64,000 nucleotides of DNA from JBGTFE01 sp036403235 (GTDB lineage Bacteria; Acidobacteriota; Blastocatellia; Pyrinomonadales; Pyrinomonadaceae), in contig DASWRI010000033.1 of assembly GCA_036403235.1 (NCBI GenBank), positions 1 to 64,000 on the forward strand, read 5' to 3'. A program made the translations under genes and the position numbers. Under the pieces are notes generated by a model. That model saw only the letters and a program-made list of their open reading frames with translations, ran no database searches and was not told the DNA's origin. Of this stretch, positions 1 to 7,905 are shown piece after piece; the stretch's first letter is position 1, and each line of letters starts with the position of its first letter.

Positions 1-390
1 AATCATCTCGGCATTGCCACCAGAGGAATCGACGAAGCGCTCAAGTTTTGGGAAGATGCTTTGGGTTTGGAAAACGTGCACACCGAAATCGTCGAAGACC
101 AGAAAGTGCGCGTGGCGATGCTTCCCATCGGAGAATCGAGAATCGAGCTTTTAGAGCCGACGTCGGAAGATTCGCCGATAACAAAATTTTTGGAAAAACG
201 CGGCGGCGGGATTCATCATATCGCCGTCGAGGTCGAAGACATAAACGCGGCTTTATTGAAACTAAAACAACAAGGCGCGCGTTTAATTGATGAAAGCCCC
301 CGAATCGGAGCCGAAGGATGCCTCGTCGCATTCGTCCATCCGTCATCTGCCAACGGCGTTTTGCTCGAATTGGTACAAAATAAAGATTAA
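1..390 (+). CDS. mce: Methylmalonyl-CoA epimerase, 5' end outside window
   Basis: This VOC-fold enzyme interconverts the 2R and 2S epimers of methylmalonyl-CoA in the cytoplasm, in the propionyl-CoA to succinyl-CoA route. Frame 1 is open from base 1 and begins NHLGIATRGIDEA, so only a few N-terminal residues are missing. Typical family stretches follow: KVRVAMLP, ESRIELLEP, GIHHIAVEVED with its metal-binding His, and a C-terminal VLLELV with the metal-binding Glu. The mutase catalytic subunit that would use the product lies about 17 kb downstream rather than adjacent. It is followed after 24 bp by the parvulin gene on the same strand. The identification is firm; the start cannot be given. Confidence 0.92.
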   Translation, partial: NHLGIATRGIDEALKFWEDALGLENVHTEIVEDQKVRVAMLPIGESRIELLEPTSEDSPITKFLEKRGGGIHHIAVEVEDINAALLKLKQQGARLIDESPRIGAEGCLVAFVHPSSANGVLLELVQNKD

Positions 391-414
391 TAATTAGTTT
401 AGAGGAAAATTTAA

Positions 415-2046
415 ATGAAAGTATGCCCTGTATGTAATAAAGAATATGACGAAACTTACGAGTTTTGTCCCGACGATAACGCTCAGCTGCAAGCAGCCGA
501 CGCCGTCGAAAACGCGACTGAAGGCGAAACGGCCGAATTGACCGGAAGCGATGTCGACGATGTTCGCGATGAATCTGTCGAAGAAGCGAAAACGGCCGAC
601 GAAATATCCGACGATGTCGTGACGCCGCAGGCAGCAACGGCGACCGTTGCGAGTAATTACGGAGGAGGCGGCACGAGCGCTACCGGCAAAGCTTTGATTG
701 TGGTTTTAATCATCGCGCTGCTTGGCGGCGGTCTTCTTTTCTGGAAATTAAGACAGCACAAAGCGACCGACACGGTGATGACCAAAATCACAAAAGAAGA
801 AATGGAGTTTCTTCTCAAAGACGCGCCGCCGATGGCGCTCAAACGTCTGGAAGACCCGGAAATCAGAAAGCAGCAGATAGAAAGCCTCAAACAGATGCTG
901 GCGATGGCGAGCGCGGCGCAGAAAGAAGGCTTGACGAAAGACGAGCGCATTGCGGCCGAGCTTGAAGATATTCGCATTCAGTTGACGGCGGTTAATTACG
1001 ACCGTGAAATCAACAAAGACAAAGGCCCGATGCCGCCGTTCGGATTTATCGGCGAAGACCGCATTAACGAATTTTGGGCAAACGGCGCTCACGAAGCCGA
1101 CTTCAAGAAATTTTTCGACACGAAAGTAGCTCTGGCGAAAGAAGACGGGCAAATTACCGACGACCGCGAGCCTTCCGAAGACGACATCAAACAGGCGAAG
1201 GAATATTTTGCCAAAACGCGCATCTACGCCGAAGAAGCCGAACAGAAAAAAGGCGAACTGTCGCCGGAATTTAACAAAAAAGTCGAGCTCGCGACAAAAC
1301 TCCAGATAGCTCAGTATCTGTCGCGTCTCTACGCTAAAAAAGTTCTGGTCGATAAAACAAAGGTGACCGACGAAGACGTTCAGAAATATCTCGCCGACCA
1401 TCCCGAGATGCAGCCTTCGCCGGAAATAAAAACGAAGGCCCAGCAAGTTTTGCAGCGCGCCAAAAACGGCGAGGATTTTGCGGCTCTCGCCAAAGAATTT
1501 TCCGAAGACCCGGGCAGCAAAGACAATGGCGGACTTTACAAAGACACGCCGCAGGGACAGATGGTTCCCGAATTTGAAAAAGCCGCGCTCGCGCTCGAAC
1601 CGGGACAAATCGCTCCCGATCTGGTCGAAACCAAATATGGTTATCACATTATCAAGCTCGAAAAGAAAGGCGGCGAAGTAAAAGGCAACGACGGAACGGT
1701 CAAGCAGACTTACGACGTTCGTCACATTCTGTTTTTGACGACCGTTAAAGACCCCGACAATCCGATGTCGCAGCCGATGTCGGCCAAAGAGGCCGCGCAG
1801 GCGAAGCTCGAAGAGGAAAAGCAGAAAAAAGTTCTCGACGAAATCGTAGCCAACAATCCGGTCGAAGTCGCCGAAGATTTCGAGATTCCGAAAGTTACCG
1901 ACGAGCAATTGCAGCAAATGATGCAGCAGCAACAGATGATGCAGCAACAGCAAATGCCGCAGGACATGCAGCCGACCGACGGAAAAACGAATCCGAAGAC
2001 GAATCCGAAACCGGCAGCTAAACCGGAACCGAAGAAAGGTAAGTAA
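415..2046 (+). CDS. Membrane-anchored parvulin-type peptidyl-prolyl isomerase with zinc ribbon
   Basis: A 543-residue protein predicted to help fold extracytoplasmic proteins. It starts with a small zinc-ribbon-like knuckle (C4, C7, C18 in CPVC and FCPDD) and then an acidic linker. One membrane helix spans about 92-110. A long helical SurA/PpiD-like region follows, then a rotamase domain at about 333-418 (NGEDFAALAKEFSEDPGS, GGLYKD, KYGYHIIKLE). Oddly, the strand VRHILF that normally opens a rotamase domain occurs after it (about 435), suggesting a second degenerate copy. The tail is rich in Q, M, P and K. A GAGGAAA ribosome site precedes the ATG. The enzyme class is secure; the substrate is unknown. 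Confidence 0.85.
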   Translation: MKVCPVCNKEYDETYEFCPDDNAQLQAADAVENATEGETAELTGSDVDDVRDESVEEAKTADEISDDVVTPQAATATVASNYGGGGTSATGKALIVVLIIALLGGGLLFWKLRQHKATDTVMTKITKEEMEFLLKDAPPMALKRLEDPEIRKQQIESLKQMLAMASAAQKEGLTKDERIAAELEDIRIQLTAVNYDREINKDKGPMPPFGFIGEDRINEFWANGAHEADFKKFFDTKVALAKEDGQITDDREPSEDDIKQAKEYFAKTRIYAEEAEQKKGELSPEFNKKVELATKLQIAQYLSRLYAKKVLVDKTKVTDEDVQKYLADHPEMQPSPEIKTKAQQVLQRAKNGEDFAALAKEFSEDPGSKDNGGLYKDTPQGQMVPEFEKAALALEPGQIAPDLVETKYGYHIIKLEKKGGEVKGNDGTVKQTYDVRHILFLTTVKDPDNPMSQPMSAKEAAQAKLEEEKQKKVLDEIVANNPVEVAEDFEIPKVTDEQLQQMMQQQQMMQQQQMPQDMQPTDGKTNPKTNPKPAAKPEPKKGK

Positions 2047-2052
2047 ATTTAA

Positions 2053-2117
2053 CGAAAAACGGAGAGTGGAAAATGGAAAATAAAAAACATTTTCCGTTTT
2101 CCGTTTTCTGTTTTTCG
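2053..2117. repeat. Heptad-repeat hairpin
   Basis: Two 29-nt arms (2053-2081 and 2089-2117) separated by 7 nt. Each arm is an 8-nt end plus three 7-nt units of the type GGAAAAT. Mismatches between arms are mostly G/T-compatible. The right arm ends 2 nt before the ATG of the next gene, which therefore has no ordinary Shine-Dalgarno. Confidence 0.85.
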
Positions 2118-2119
2118 CT

Positions 2120-3034
2120 ATGATTTTTGGCGATTATCGAGTTGAAATAATTCCCGACACCGAATTCAGACTTGACGGCGGCGCGATGTTCGGCGTTGTC
2201 CCGCGCGTTCTCTGGGAAAAGACCAATCCGCCGGACGAGCTGAACCGCGTCCGGCTCAATATGAATTGTCTTTTCGTCGAAACTCCGAAGGAAAAAATCC
2301 TCGTCGAAACCGGAATCGGCGAAAAATGGTCGGAAAAAGAACTTAAAATCTATGGCATTTTCCGCGAAAAGCCTTTTGCCGAGACTTTATTTGAAAAAAC
2401 CGGCTGTCGCGCAGAGGATATTTCGATTGTCGTCAACACGCATCTGCATTTCGACCACGCGGGCGGAAACACAATTTTAGATAAATGCGGAGTGCGGAAT
2501 GCGGAATGCGGAACGGAAAACGATAAGACGAGAAATTCGCAATCCGGCTTCCGCGTTCCGGATTCGATTGTTCCGCAGTTTCCGAACGCGCGTTATTTTG
2601 TTTCGGAAAGCGAATTCGAGCACGCGCAAAACCCGCACGAGCGCGACCGCGCAAGCTATCTCGCGGAAAACTGGCTACCCGTTCTCGAATCGGGACAGCT
2701 TGAATTAAAGCCTGACAGCTACGAAGTCGTCGAAGGCCTCAGCTTGCAGAAAATTCGAGGTCACTCGGAAACGATGCAGACCGTTCGTCTGCGGCGCGCG
2801 GGCGAAACGCTTTACGGTTTTGCCGATTTGATTCCGACCAGCGCACATCTCGCTTTGCCGTGGATTATGGGCTACGATTTGTTTCCGACCGAAACTCTGG
2901 AATTTAAGAAACAAATTCTGCCGCAAGCCGTGAGAGAAAACTGGCTGTGTCTTTTTTATCACGATTTTGAGCGGCCGCTCTGCCGTTTGGCCGAGGTTGA
3001 CGGAAAAATAAAAGTTTCCGAAAAAATAAATTAA
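2120..3034 (+). CDS. MBL-fold metallo-hydrolase
   Basis: A 304-residue cytoplasmic metallo-beta-lactamase-fold hydrolase. The metal motif H108-x-H110-x-D112-H113 is in NTHLHFDHAGGN. A further ligand His is near 215 (RGHSETMQT), then ADLIPT and a C-terminal FYHDF. The substrate cannot be inferred; similar proteins act on lactones, thioesters or glutathione adducts. Residues about 123-154, between the HxHxDH loop and QFPNARYFV, are an in-frame insertion encoded by a heptad repeat, absent from what I know of the family. The start is the ATG directly behind the upstream hairpin. No usable ribosome site is seen. Confidence 0.85.
   Translation: MIFGDYRVEIIPDTEFRLDGGAMFGVVPRVLWEKTNPPDELNRVRLNMNCLFVETPKEKILVETGIGEKWSEKELKIYGIFREKPFAETLFEKTGCRAEDISIVVNTHLHFDHAGGNTILDKCGVRNAECGTENDKTRNSQSGFRVPDSIVPQFPNARYFVSESEFEHAQNPHERDRASYLAENWLPVLESGQLELKPDSYEVVEGLSLQKIRGHSETMQTVRLRRAGETLYGFADLIPTSAHLALPWIMGYDLFPTETLEFKKQILPQAVRENWLCLFYHDFERPLCRLAEVDGKIKVSEKIN
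2487..2580. repeat. Heptad repeat inside the MBL coding region
   Basis: Five left units (GCGGAGT, GCGGAAT twice, GCGGAAC, GGAAAAC) are followed by a complementary block around 2543-2560 (TTCCGCG, TTCCGGA). This is the same architecture as the intergenic hairpins. It keeps the reading frame and codes for about 30 extra residues. Confidence 0.75.
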
Positions 3035-3052
3035 AGAGGAAATATTACAAAA

Positions 3053-3559
3053 ATGAGAAGATTTACGATTTTATCAACACTTTTGATTGTCGGTCTAACC
3101 GCCCAATTCGCTTTTGCTCAATCTCAAAAAGAGAAAGACAAGGCGGCGTTTATAAGCAATACGCGTCTTTTGGAAAAAAAGCCTTTTGACCCGAATGCCG
3201 ATGCAGCGCGCAAATGGGGATTTCAATACATCACCGACACCGACGACGTAAGCGTCGTGCTTTGTTCGGGAACGATGAAATTAATTCCTGAAAAGAAAAA
3301 TAAATTTAAGGGCGAGCTGCTGATGCAATTCACATTCGGAATGGCGGTTTTCAAACTGGAAAATCCCGATAAAAAAGACGACGAAAATGCCGCGCAGCTG
3401 GCCGGTCTGGAAAGCATGCTGCGAGCCTACGAAGCGATGATTGCCGCAAATGAAAAGGCGAAAAACGCGGAATTGGACGATTTACTCGTAAAGCGCGGCA
3501 GCGACGGACTGAAAACCTTAGTCGAAGCCGCCGCTTGCGGAAAAAAAGAAGGTAAATAA
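3053..3559 (+). CDS. Hypothetical secreted protein
   Basis: A 168-residue protein that I do not recognise. The first 22 residues form a clear Sec signal peptide (RR, a hydrophobic run, then AFA|Q). The mature part is small, mixed alpha/beta and lysine-rich. A cysteine lies near residue 64 (VLCSGTMK) and another close to the C-terminus (AAACGKK). An AGAGGAAAT site precedes the ATG. It lies between the MBL gene and mtnP, with 3 bp to mtnP, so it is probably cotranscribed. It should be periplasmic or outer-membrane associated. Confidence 0.7.
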   Translation: MRRFTILSTLLIVGLTAQFAFAQSQKEKDKAAFISNTRLLEKKPFDPNADAARKWGFQYITDTDDVSVVLCSGTMKLIPEKKNKFKGELLMQFTFGMAVFKLENPDKKDDENAAQLAGLESMLRAYEAMIAANEKAKNAELDDLLVKRGSDGLKTLVEAAACGKKEGK

Positions 3560-3562
3560 TTT

Positions 3563-4441
3563 ATGGAACAAGTAAAAATCGGAATAATCGGCGGCAGCGG
3601 ATTGTATCAGATGTCGGAATTTACCGACACGAAAGAAGTTGAGATTGAAACGCCGTTCGGAAAGCCTTCGGACGCGCTTATCGTCGGGAATTTGAACGGC
3701 GTCCGGGTCGCATTTCTGCCTCGTCACGGGCGCGGACATAAATTGACGCCGACCGAGCTTCCCTTTCGTGCCAACATCTACGCGATGAAAATGCTCGGCG
3801 TCGATTATATTTTGTCCGTTTCGGCGGTCGGCTCTTTGCAGGCACAATACGCGCCGACGGATATGGTCATTCCCGACCAGTTTTTTGACCGGACGCGCGC
3901 ACGCGCCGAGGAATCGACGTTTTTCGGCGGCGGCATCGTCGGGCACATCACTTTCTCGCATCCGGTTTGCGAAGAACTGGGCGATATTTTGGAAGACGCG
4001 TGCAAAACCGTCGAAAATCTGAAAATTCATCGCGGCGGAACATATATTTGCATGGAAGGCCCGGCGTTTTCGACAAAAGCCGAATCGAACGTCTATCGCT
4101 CGTGGGGAATGGACATTATCGGGATGACGAATCTGCAGGAAGCGAAGCTCGCGCGCGAGGCCGAAATCGCCTACGCGACGCTCGCGCTGGTCACCGATTA
4201 CGATTGCTGGCACGAAGACCACGATTCGGTCTCGGTCGAAATGGTCATCGAATATCTGAACAAAAACGTCCGCAACGCGCAGCTTGTTTTGAAAGAAGCC
4301 GTCCGCCGCGTTTCGGAAAAACAAACGCCGAACCCGTTTGAAGGCGCGACCAGAAACGCGATTTTTACCGCGCCCGAAGCGTGGCCGGCCGGGACTTTGA
4401 AAAAACTCGACGCGATTATCGGAAAATACGCGAAGAAATAA
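3563..4441 (+). CDS. mtnP: S-methyl-5'-thioadenosine phosphorylase
   Basis: Cleaves methylthioadenosine with phosphate to adenine and methylthioribose-1-phosphate, the first step of methionine salvage, in the cytoplasm. The 292 residues match the family along their length: IIGGSGLYQM (phosphate site), FLPRHGRGH, SVSAVGSLQ, CMEGPAFSTKAES, GMTNLQEAKLARE and TDYDCWHED. The SAVGSL and GMTN signatures favour MTA over plain purine nucleoside phosphorylase, although some members are promiscuous. It starts 3 bp after the preceding stop. The rest of the salvage pathway is not in the window. Confidence 0.93.
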   Translation: MEQVKIGIIGGSGLYQMSEFTDTKEVEIETPFGKPSDALIVGNLNGVRVAFLPRHGRGHKLTPTELPFRANIYAMKMLGVDYILSVSAVGSLQAQYAPTDMVIPDQFFDRTRARAEESTFFGGGIVGHITFSHPVCEELGDILEDACKTVENLKIHRGGTYICMEGPAFSTKAESNVYRSWGMDIIGMTNLQEAKLAREAEIAYATLALVTDYDCWHEDHDSVSVEMVIEYLNKNVRNAQLVLKEAVRRVSEKQTPNPFEGATRNAIFTAPEAWPAGTLKKLDAIIGKYAKK

Positions 4442-4442
4442 T

Positions 4443-4733
4443 ATGCCTGATAAGATTTACAAAAATTATTTAGTAATTGTGATATTTGTAATCTGGTCGT
4501 TGGTGCTGGCGGCGAAATTTGCCCCGGCCGGTATAGATTTCACTTTTGGAATCGCTGCCTATGTTGTTTCGGCACTAGCGGCATGTTCGCTGTATGTAAT
4601 TAAATATATTAAAGAAGAGACGATTAAGCTTTCAATGGATTTAACACTGCTTTTTTACGTCACGTCATCGCCTCTATCTTTATTTCTGCTCGGGTATTTT
4701 TACGAACAACAGGTGAGTCCGTTTTTTAAGTAA
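4443..4733 (+). CDS. Small integral membrane protein
   Basis: A 96-residue hydrophobic protein with three likely membrane helices: about 9-26 (YLVIVIFVIWSLVLAAKF), 33-53 and 67-87. It carries no recognisable catalytic motif. The ATG lies 1 nt after the mtnP stop, so translation may be coupled. The base composition is more AT-rich than the neighbours. Function unknown. Confidence 0.55.
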   Translation: MPDKIYKNYLVIVIFVIWSLVLAAKFAPAGIDFTFGIAAYVVSALAACSLYVIKYIKEETIKLSMDLTLLFYVTSSPLSLFLLGYFYEQQVSPFFK

Positions 4734-4795
4734 CAGGACTGACAAACTATAACAAATCTCCGAGCATCAAACTTTGCGTCGGAGACAAAGCATTT

Positions 4796-5254
4796 ATGAA
4801 AAAAGCATTTTTATTTTTAAGTTTATTCGCATCTCTTTTCGCGTTTTCGCTGAACGCTTCGGCGCAGAAGCAAATCGAGCCGCAGATTCAGCGCGACCCG
4901 ATTCTCGAAGCCGACGCGACGCACAATCTGGAAGTCGCGCGCCAGTATTTTACGACCAAAAAAGCTTATAAAGCCGTTCTCATGCGCTTTGAAGAAACAT
5001 ATGCCGCTTATCCGGAATTTTCCAAGATGGACGAATTTTTGTACTACGCGGCGATGAGCAGTTTTTATCTTTCAAACAACAAGGGCAAGCAGAAAATCGA
5101 CAAAAATTCCGAGCAGGAAAAAACGAAATTCGCGCCCGCAAAACTGCGCGACGACGCGGTCGCGTATTTTACGGCGATTTCCGAAAAATATCCGCAAAGC
5201 CAGTTTAAGACGGAAGCCGAAAAAATGTTGAAGGAACTGGAAGCGAAAAAATAG
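4796..5254 (+). CDS. Secreted TPR/BamD-like protein
   Basis: A 152-residue exported protein with a signal peptide (MKKAFLFLSLFASLFAFS, cut near ASA|Q). The mature part is helical. It has phrases typical of BamD/YfiO-type TPR proteins: LEVARQYFTTKKAYKAVL, RFEETYAAYPEF and AVAYFTAISEKYPQSQF. There is no lipobox cysteine, and at about 130 mature residues it is half the length of BamD. It is better called BamD-like than BamD. A periplasmic location and a protein-binding role are inferred. Confidence 0.65.
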   Translation: MKKAFLFLSLFASLFAFSLNASAQKQIEPQIQRDPILEADATHNLEVARQYFTTKKAYKAVLMRFEETYAAYPEFSKMDEFLYYAAMSSFYLSNNKGKQKIDKNSEQEKTKFAPAKLRDDAVAYFTAISEKYPQSQFKTEAEKMLKELEAKK

Positions 5255-5260
5255 TCTTTT

Positions 5261-5330
5261 AACGGAAAAAGGAAAATGGATAATCGGGAATAAAAGAGTT
5301 TCTTAAATTTTCGATTATCCATTTTTCGTT
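5261..5330. repeat. Heptad-repeat hairpin with unequal arms
   Basis: The left arm (5261-5291) is AAC plus GGAAAAA, GGAAAAT, GGATAAT, CGGGAAT. The complement of the right arm (5307-5330) is AAC plus GAAAAAT, GGATAAT, CGAAAAT. The arms differ in length by exactly one 7-nt unit. The next ATG is 8 nt downstream. Confidence 0.85.
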
Positions 5331-5338
5331 GATTTTCT

Positions 5339-5719
5339 ATGAACTTAAATCAGGTTACGATTTATACGAGCAAATTAATCGAAACGGTCGAATTTTATCA
5401 AAAGCTCGGACTCGCATTAATCGTCGATTCTCTGCCGCGTTACGCTCGCCTCGCGTGTCCGGACGGCGACGCGACGCTTTCGGTTCACACGGCCGGAGAA
5501 GATTCTGCAAATTCAAATATCGTGCTTTATTTTGAATGCGAAGACTTGGACGCGCGCGTCGCGGAGCTCGAAAATCTCGGTCTGAAATTCGAACAAAAAC
5601 CGCGCGACGAAGCGTGGCTCTGGCGCGAAGGTTATCTGCAAGATCCCGCCGGAAACAAAATCTGTCTTTTTTATGCGGGCGAAAACCGCCGTAATCCGCC
5701 GTGGCGCGTTAACAAATGA
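5339..5719 (+). CDS. VOC family (glyoxalase-like) protein
   Basis: A 126-residue single-domain vicinal-oxygen-chelate protein with two beta-alpha-beta-beta-beta halves. It starts NLNQVTIYTSKLIETVEFYQKLGL and ends in the family pattern GYLQDPAGNKICLFYAG. The ligand positions for a metal are only partly conserved: a Glu pair is present, but no clear His opens the first strand. It could be a binding protein rather than an enzyme. The reaction cannot be assigned. The start follows the hairpin with no evident ribosome site. Confidence 0.75.
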   Translation: MNLNQVTIYTSKLIETVEFYQKLGLALIVDSLPRYARLACPDGDATLSVHTAGEDSANSNIVLYFECEDLDARVAELENLGLKFEQKPRDEAWLWREGYLQDPAGNKICLFYAGENRRNPPWRVNK

Positions 5720-5753
5720 CTCGTTTCAGCGCCGTAACGGTTTGCCGCACACC

Positions 5754-5880
5754 GATATGAGCCATTTCGCTGTTGATATGACCAATATCAGTCTGCGGCG
5801 AATCTATTTGCGCTAACGCCGGTCATCTCGGCATTGATATGACTCATATCAATGCCGAGATGAGTCGTATCGGTCTGCCG
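5754..5880. repeat. GATATGA-type interspersed palindromic units
   Basis: GATATGA occurs at 5754, 5775 and 5836. Copies such as GATATGACCAATATC and GATATGACTCATATC are followed by GTCTGC-like ends (CAGTCTGCGG at 5789, CGGTCTGCCG at 5871). It looks like a degenerate unit of about 20-24 bp repeated three or four times. Confidence 0.6.
5823..5863. repeat. Perfect 41-bp palindrome
   Basis: Twenty-base arms (5823-5842 and 5844-5863) are exact reverse complements around a single C. There is no U-run, so it is not a classical terminator. It could be a cruciform, an operator or part of the surrounding repeat. Confidence 0.85.
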
Positions 5881-5980
5881 CAAGTAATTTCCCGCACCCG
5901 AATGTCTCTTACGAAGCATCGGAAAATTTCCTGTAACTCAAAAAACTTTCATTCCGGCTTATAAATTTGCGCTGCGGCGT

Positions 5981-6012
5981 TTATTTTTCTCGATAAACTT
6001 GTGCTAATCTTT
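5981..6012 (+). promoter_or_regulatory. Promoter candidate sharing TGTGCTAATCTTT with pilT
   Basis: The 13-mer at 6000-6012 is identical to one at 19698-19710, upstream of pilT. TG-C-TAATCT would be an extended -10 at 6005-6010. The -35 (TTATTT) is poor. It lies 55 bp before the PfkB kinase start. Confidence 0.35.
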
Positions 6013-6066
6013 GATTTTGCTTTTTCCTGCAATTTTATAAATCAATAACAGAGGAATTTTTTAAAT

Positions 6067-7005
6067 ATGTCTTTAACAGTTGTGGGTTCGGTTGCGTTCG
6101 ACGCGCTCGAAACGCCTTTCGGCAAGCGCGATAAAATCTTGGGCGGCGCGGCTACACATTTTTCTTTATCGTCGAGCTTTTTTACGGACGTTCGCTGTGT
6201 CGGCGTCGTCGGCAACGATTTCGGCGAGGAAGAATGGGAAGTTTTTCGCAGTCATCACATCAACACCGATGATGTCGAAATCGTCGCCGACGGCAAGACG
6301 TTTTTCTGGCGCGGGCGTTACGATTACGATTTGAACACGGCGCATACGCTCGAGACGCAGCTCAATGTTTTTGAAACTTTCCAGCCGAAATTATCCGACG
6401 CTTCGAAAAATAATCGGCTTCTTTTCTTAGCAAACATTCTGCCGATGCTGCAAAAAGAAGTCCGCGAGCAATGCCCGGATGCCGAATTCGTCGCGATGGA
6501 CACGATGAATTTCTGGATTGATTCAATGAAAGAAGCGGTTATCGATACCATCAAAATCGTCGATTGCGTCATCATCAACGACGCCGAAGCGCGCCAGCTG
6601 GCCGAAGTTCCGAACGTCATCACGGCGGCGAAAAAGATTTTGTCGTGGGGGCCGAAAGCCGTCGTCATCAAGCGCGGCGAATACGGCGCGGCGCTTTTTA
6701 CCAGCGATTCGTATTTTGCGATTCCGGCCTATCCGCTCGAATCCGTCTTTGACCCGACCGGCGCGGGCGACACGTTCGCAGGCGGATTTATGGGCTATCT
6801 CGCCAGCCAGGAGCGAATCGACGAAGACTCGATGCGCCGCGCGATGATTTACGGCTCGGTGATGGCTTCGTTCAACGTCGAAAAATTCGGCACGGAACGC
6901 GTCGCCGATCTCGGCTATCTGGAAATAAATCAACGCTTCAGCGATTTCAAACGATTCACGCATTTTGAAGAAATTCCGTTCGAGCGCGCAACAACGGCAA
7001 TCTAG
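6067..7005 (+). CDS. PfkB/ribokinase-family sugar kinase
   Basis: A 312-residue cytoplasmic kinase that would phosphorylate a sugar or nucleoside with ATP. The N-terminal part carries the GGAATHFSLSSSFF substrate region and VGVVGNDFG. The C-terminal signature DPTGAGDTFAGGF (about 229-241) holds the anion hole and catalytic Asp235. IKRGEYGA is the usual ATP-site strand. The substrate cannot be read from sequence, and there is no sugar operon beside it. The start is supported by an upstream GAGGAAT. The gene is flanked by the palindrome region and by a hairpin, so it is probably monocistronic. Confidence 0.85.
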   Translation: MSLTVVGSVAFDALETPFGKRDKILGGAATHFSLSSSFFTDVRCVGVVGNDFGEEEWEVFRSHHINTDDVEIVADGKTFFWRGRYDYDLNTAHTLETQLNVFETFQPKLSDASKNNRLLFLANILPMLQKEVREQCPDAEFVAMDTMNFWIDSMKEAVIDTIKIVDCVIINDAEARQLAEVPNVITAAKKILSWGPKAVVIKRGEYGAALFTSDSYFAIPAYPLESVFDPTGAGDTFAGGFMGYLASQERIDEDSMRRAMIYGSVMASFNVEKFGTERVADLGYLEINQRFSDFKRFTHFEEIPFERATTAI

Positions 7006-7015
7006 TCAGACCCGC

Positions 7016-7113
7016 CTGCGGTAGCGGGCGGGCTCGCGAACGGTTTCAAGTTTCAAGTTTCATGGTAAAACCGTGAAACTTGAAACCTTTATTTAATTCA
7101 TCCGCTACCGCAG
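7016..7113. repeat. Nested hairpin: GC-rich outer arms, heptad inner arms
   Basis: Outer 12-nt arms CTGCGGTAGCGG (7016-7027) and CCGCTACCGCAG (7102-7113) enclose a heptad hairpin. That hairpin has a left arm of three units (7042-7062, GGTTTCA then AGTTTCA twice) and a right arm of two (7074-7087). The arms again differ by one unit. Confidence 0.8.
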
Positions 7114-7129
7114 ATGGTTCGGACAGATA

Positions 7130-7903
7130 ATGGAAACAGACAAACCGATTCCCGTAAACACTTCAAACCCGACGCGCAATTTTTTGGCGGTCGTGATTTT
7201 ACTCGTCGTTTTTGTGCTGTTTTTGATAAGCCTTTCGATTGCCGTCGCCTTAAATTATTTTGAGACTTCGCAGGCGACGGCCGTTGTCGTGGTGATAATT
7301 CTTCTGCCGTTTGCCGGTTTGATTCTGGCGACCGGCTTTATTTATCGCCATTCGCAGAGGCTTTTCGCGCTTTCAAAATACGAAGGCATGATTCTGGAAT
7401 TGATGTCGCCGGAAGGTCAGCGGCAGAAATTAAACTCGCAGGTCAAGGAGCTGGCGCTGGTGATGGATATTTCCGAAGAGCAGCTCGGCGATTTGCGCGC
7501 GGCCTACATTCTGGCCGAAGATTTGGCGCTGCGGCAAATCGAGCAGGAGAAAAAGCTTCCGCTCAAACGCCATATAAAAGTCGGCGACGCCGAGTTTGAC
7601 GCCGTTTTTATAAGCCGCGACGTGCTGGCGTTTGTCGAAGTCACGTTTCTCGTCGCGCCGCACATTTCGCAGGAGAAAATCGACCGGATTTTTAAGAAAA
7701 TCAACGCGGTCAAAAGAAATTTCCAGCACATTCGCCGAAACTCGAAGTTTCGGCTGCTGCTCGCGGTCGTCACCCAGCTCGATGCTGCCGCCGAATCCGA
7801 TTTGCGCTCATCTTTAGTCGAAAAATTTGCCGAAACGCCGGTCGATGTCGACATCCGTTTTTTCGATTTCGAGCATTTACAGCAGATTTTTACCGAAGAA
7901 TGA
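7130..7903 (+). CDS. Hypothetical protein with two N-terminal membrane helices
   Basis: A 257-residue protein not recognised. Membrane helices lie at about 18-41 and 49-70. A cytoplasmic part of about 185 residues follows. Within it, 95-150 is helical and rich in E, Q and L, and 155-255 is mixed alpha/beta (FISRDVLAFVEVTFLV, FRLLLAVVTQLD, DVDIRFFDF). That pattern is reminiscent of a small Rossmann-like or restriction-endonuclease-like fold, but no active-site signature is evident. It lies between two repeat hairpins. The start ATG has no clear ribosome site. Confidence 0.6.
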   Translation: METDKPIPVNTSNPTRNFLAVVILLVVFVLFLISLSIAVALNYFETSQATAVVVVIILLPFAGLILATGFIYRHSQRLFALSKYEGMILELMSPEGQRQKLNSQVKELALVMDISEEQLGDLRAAYILAEDLALRQIEQEKKLPLKRHIKVGDAEFDAVFISRDVLAFVEVTFLVAPHISQEKIDRIFKKINAVKRNFQHIRRNSKFRLLLAVVTQLDAAAESDLRSSLVEKFAETPVDVDIRFFDFEHLQQIFTEE

Positions 7904-7905
7904 GT

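Larger units (their letters stand above)
5720..6066. other. 347-bp gene-free stretch with palindromes and a promoter candidate
   Basis: No coding frame of note. The first 160 bp hold repeated GATATGA units and a perfect palindrome (listed separately). The last 90 bp hold a promoter candidate and the GAGGAAT ribosome site of the PfkB kinase. Confidence 0.6.

Noticed and set aside
748..1953. Long antisense open frame opposite the parvulin gene (and similar ones opposite pilT at 20269-21198 and tolC at 29109-30191)
   Set aside because: The translations are of low complexity (R, F, L-rich) and unlike any domain. They reflect codon bias of the real gene on the other strand.
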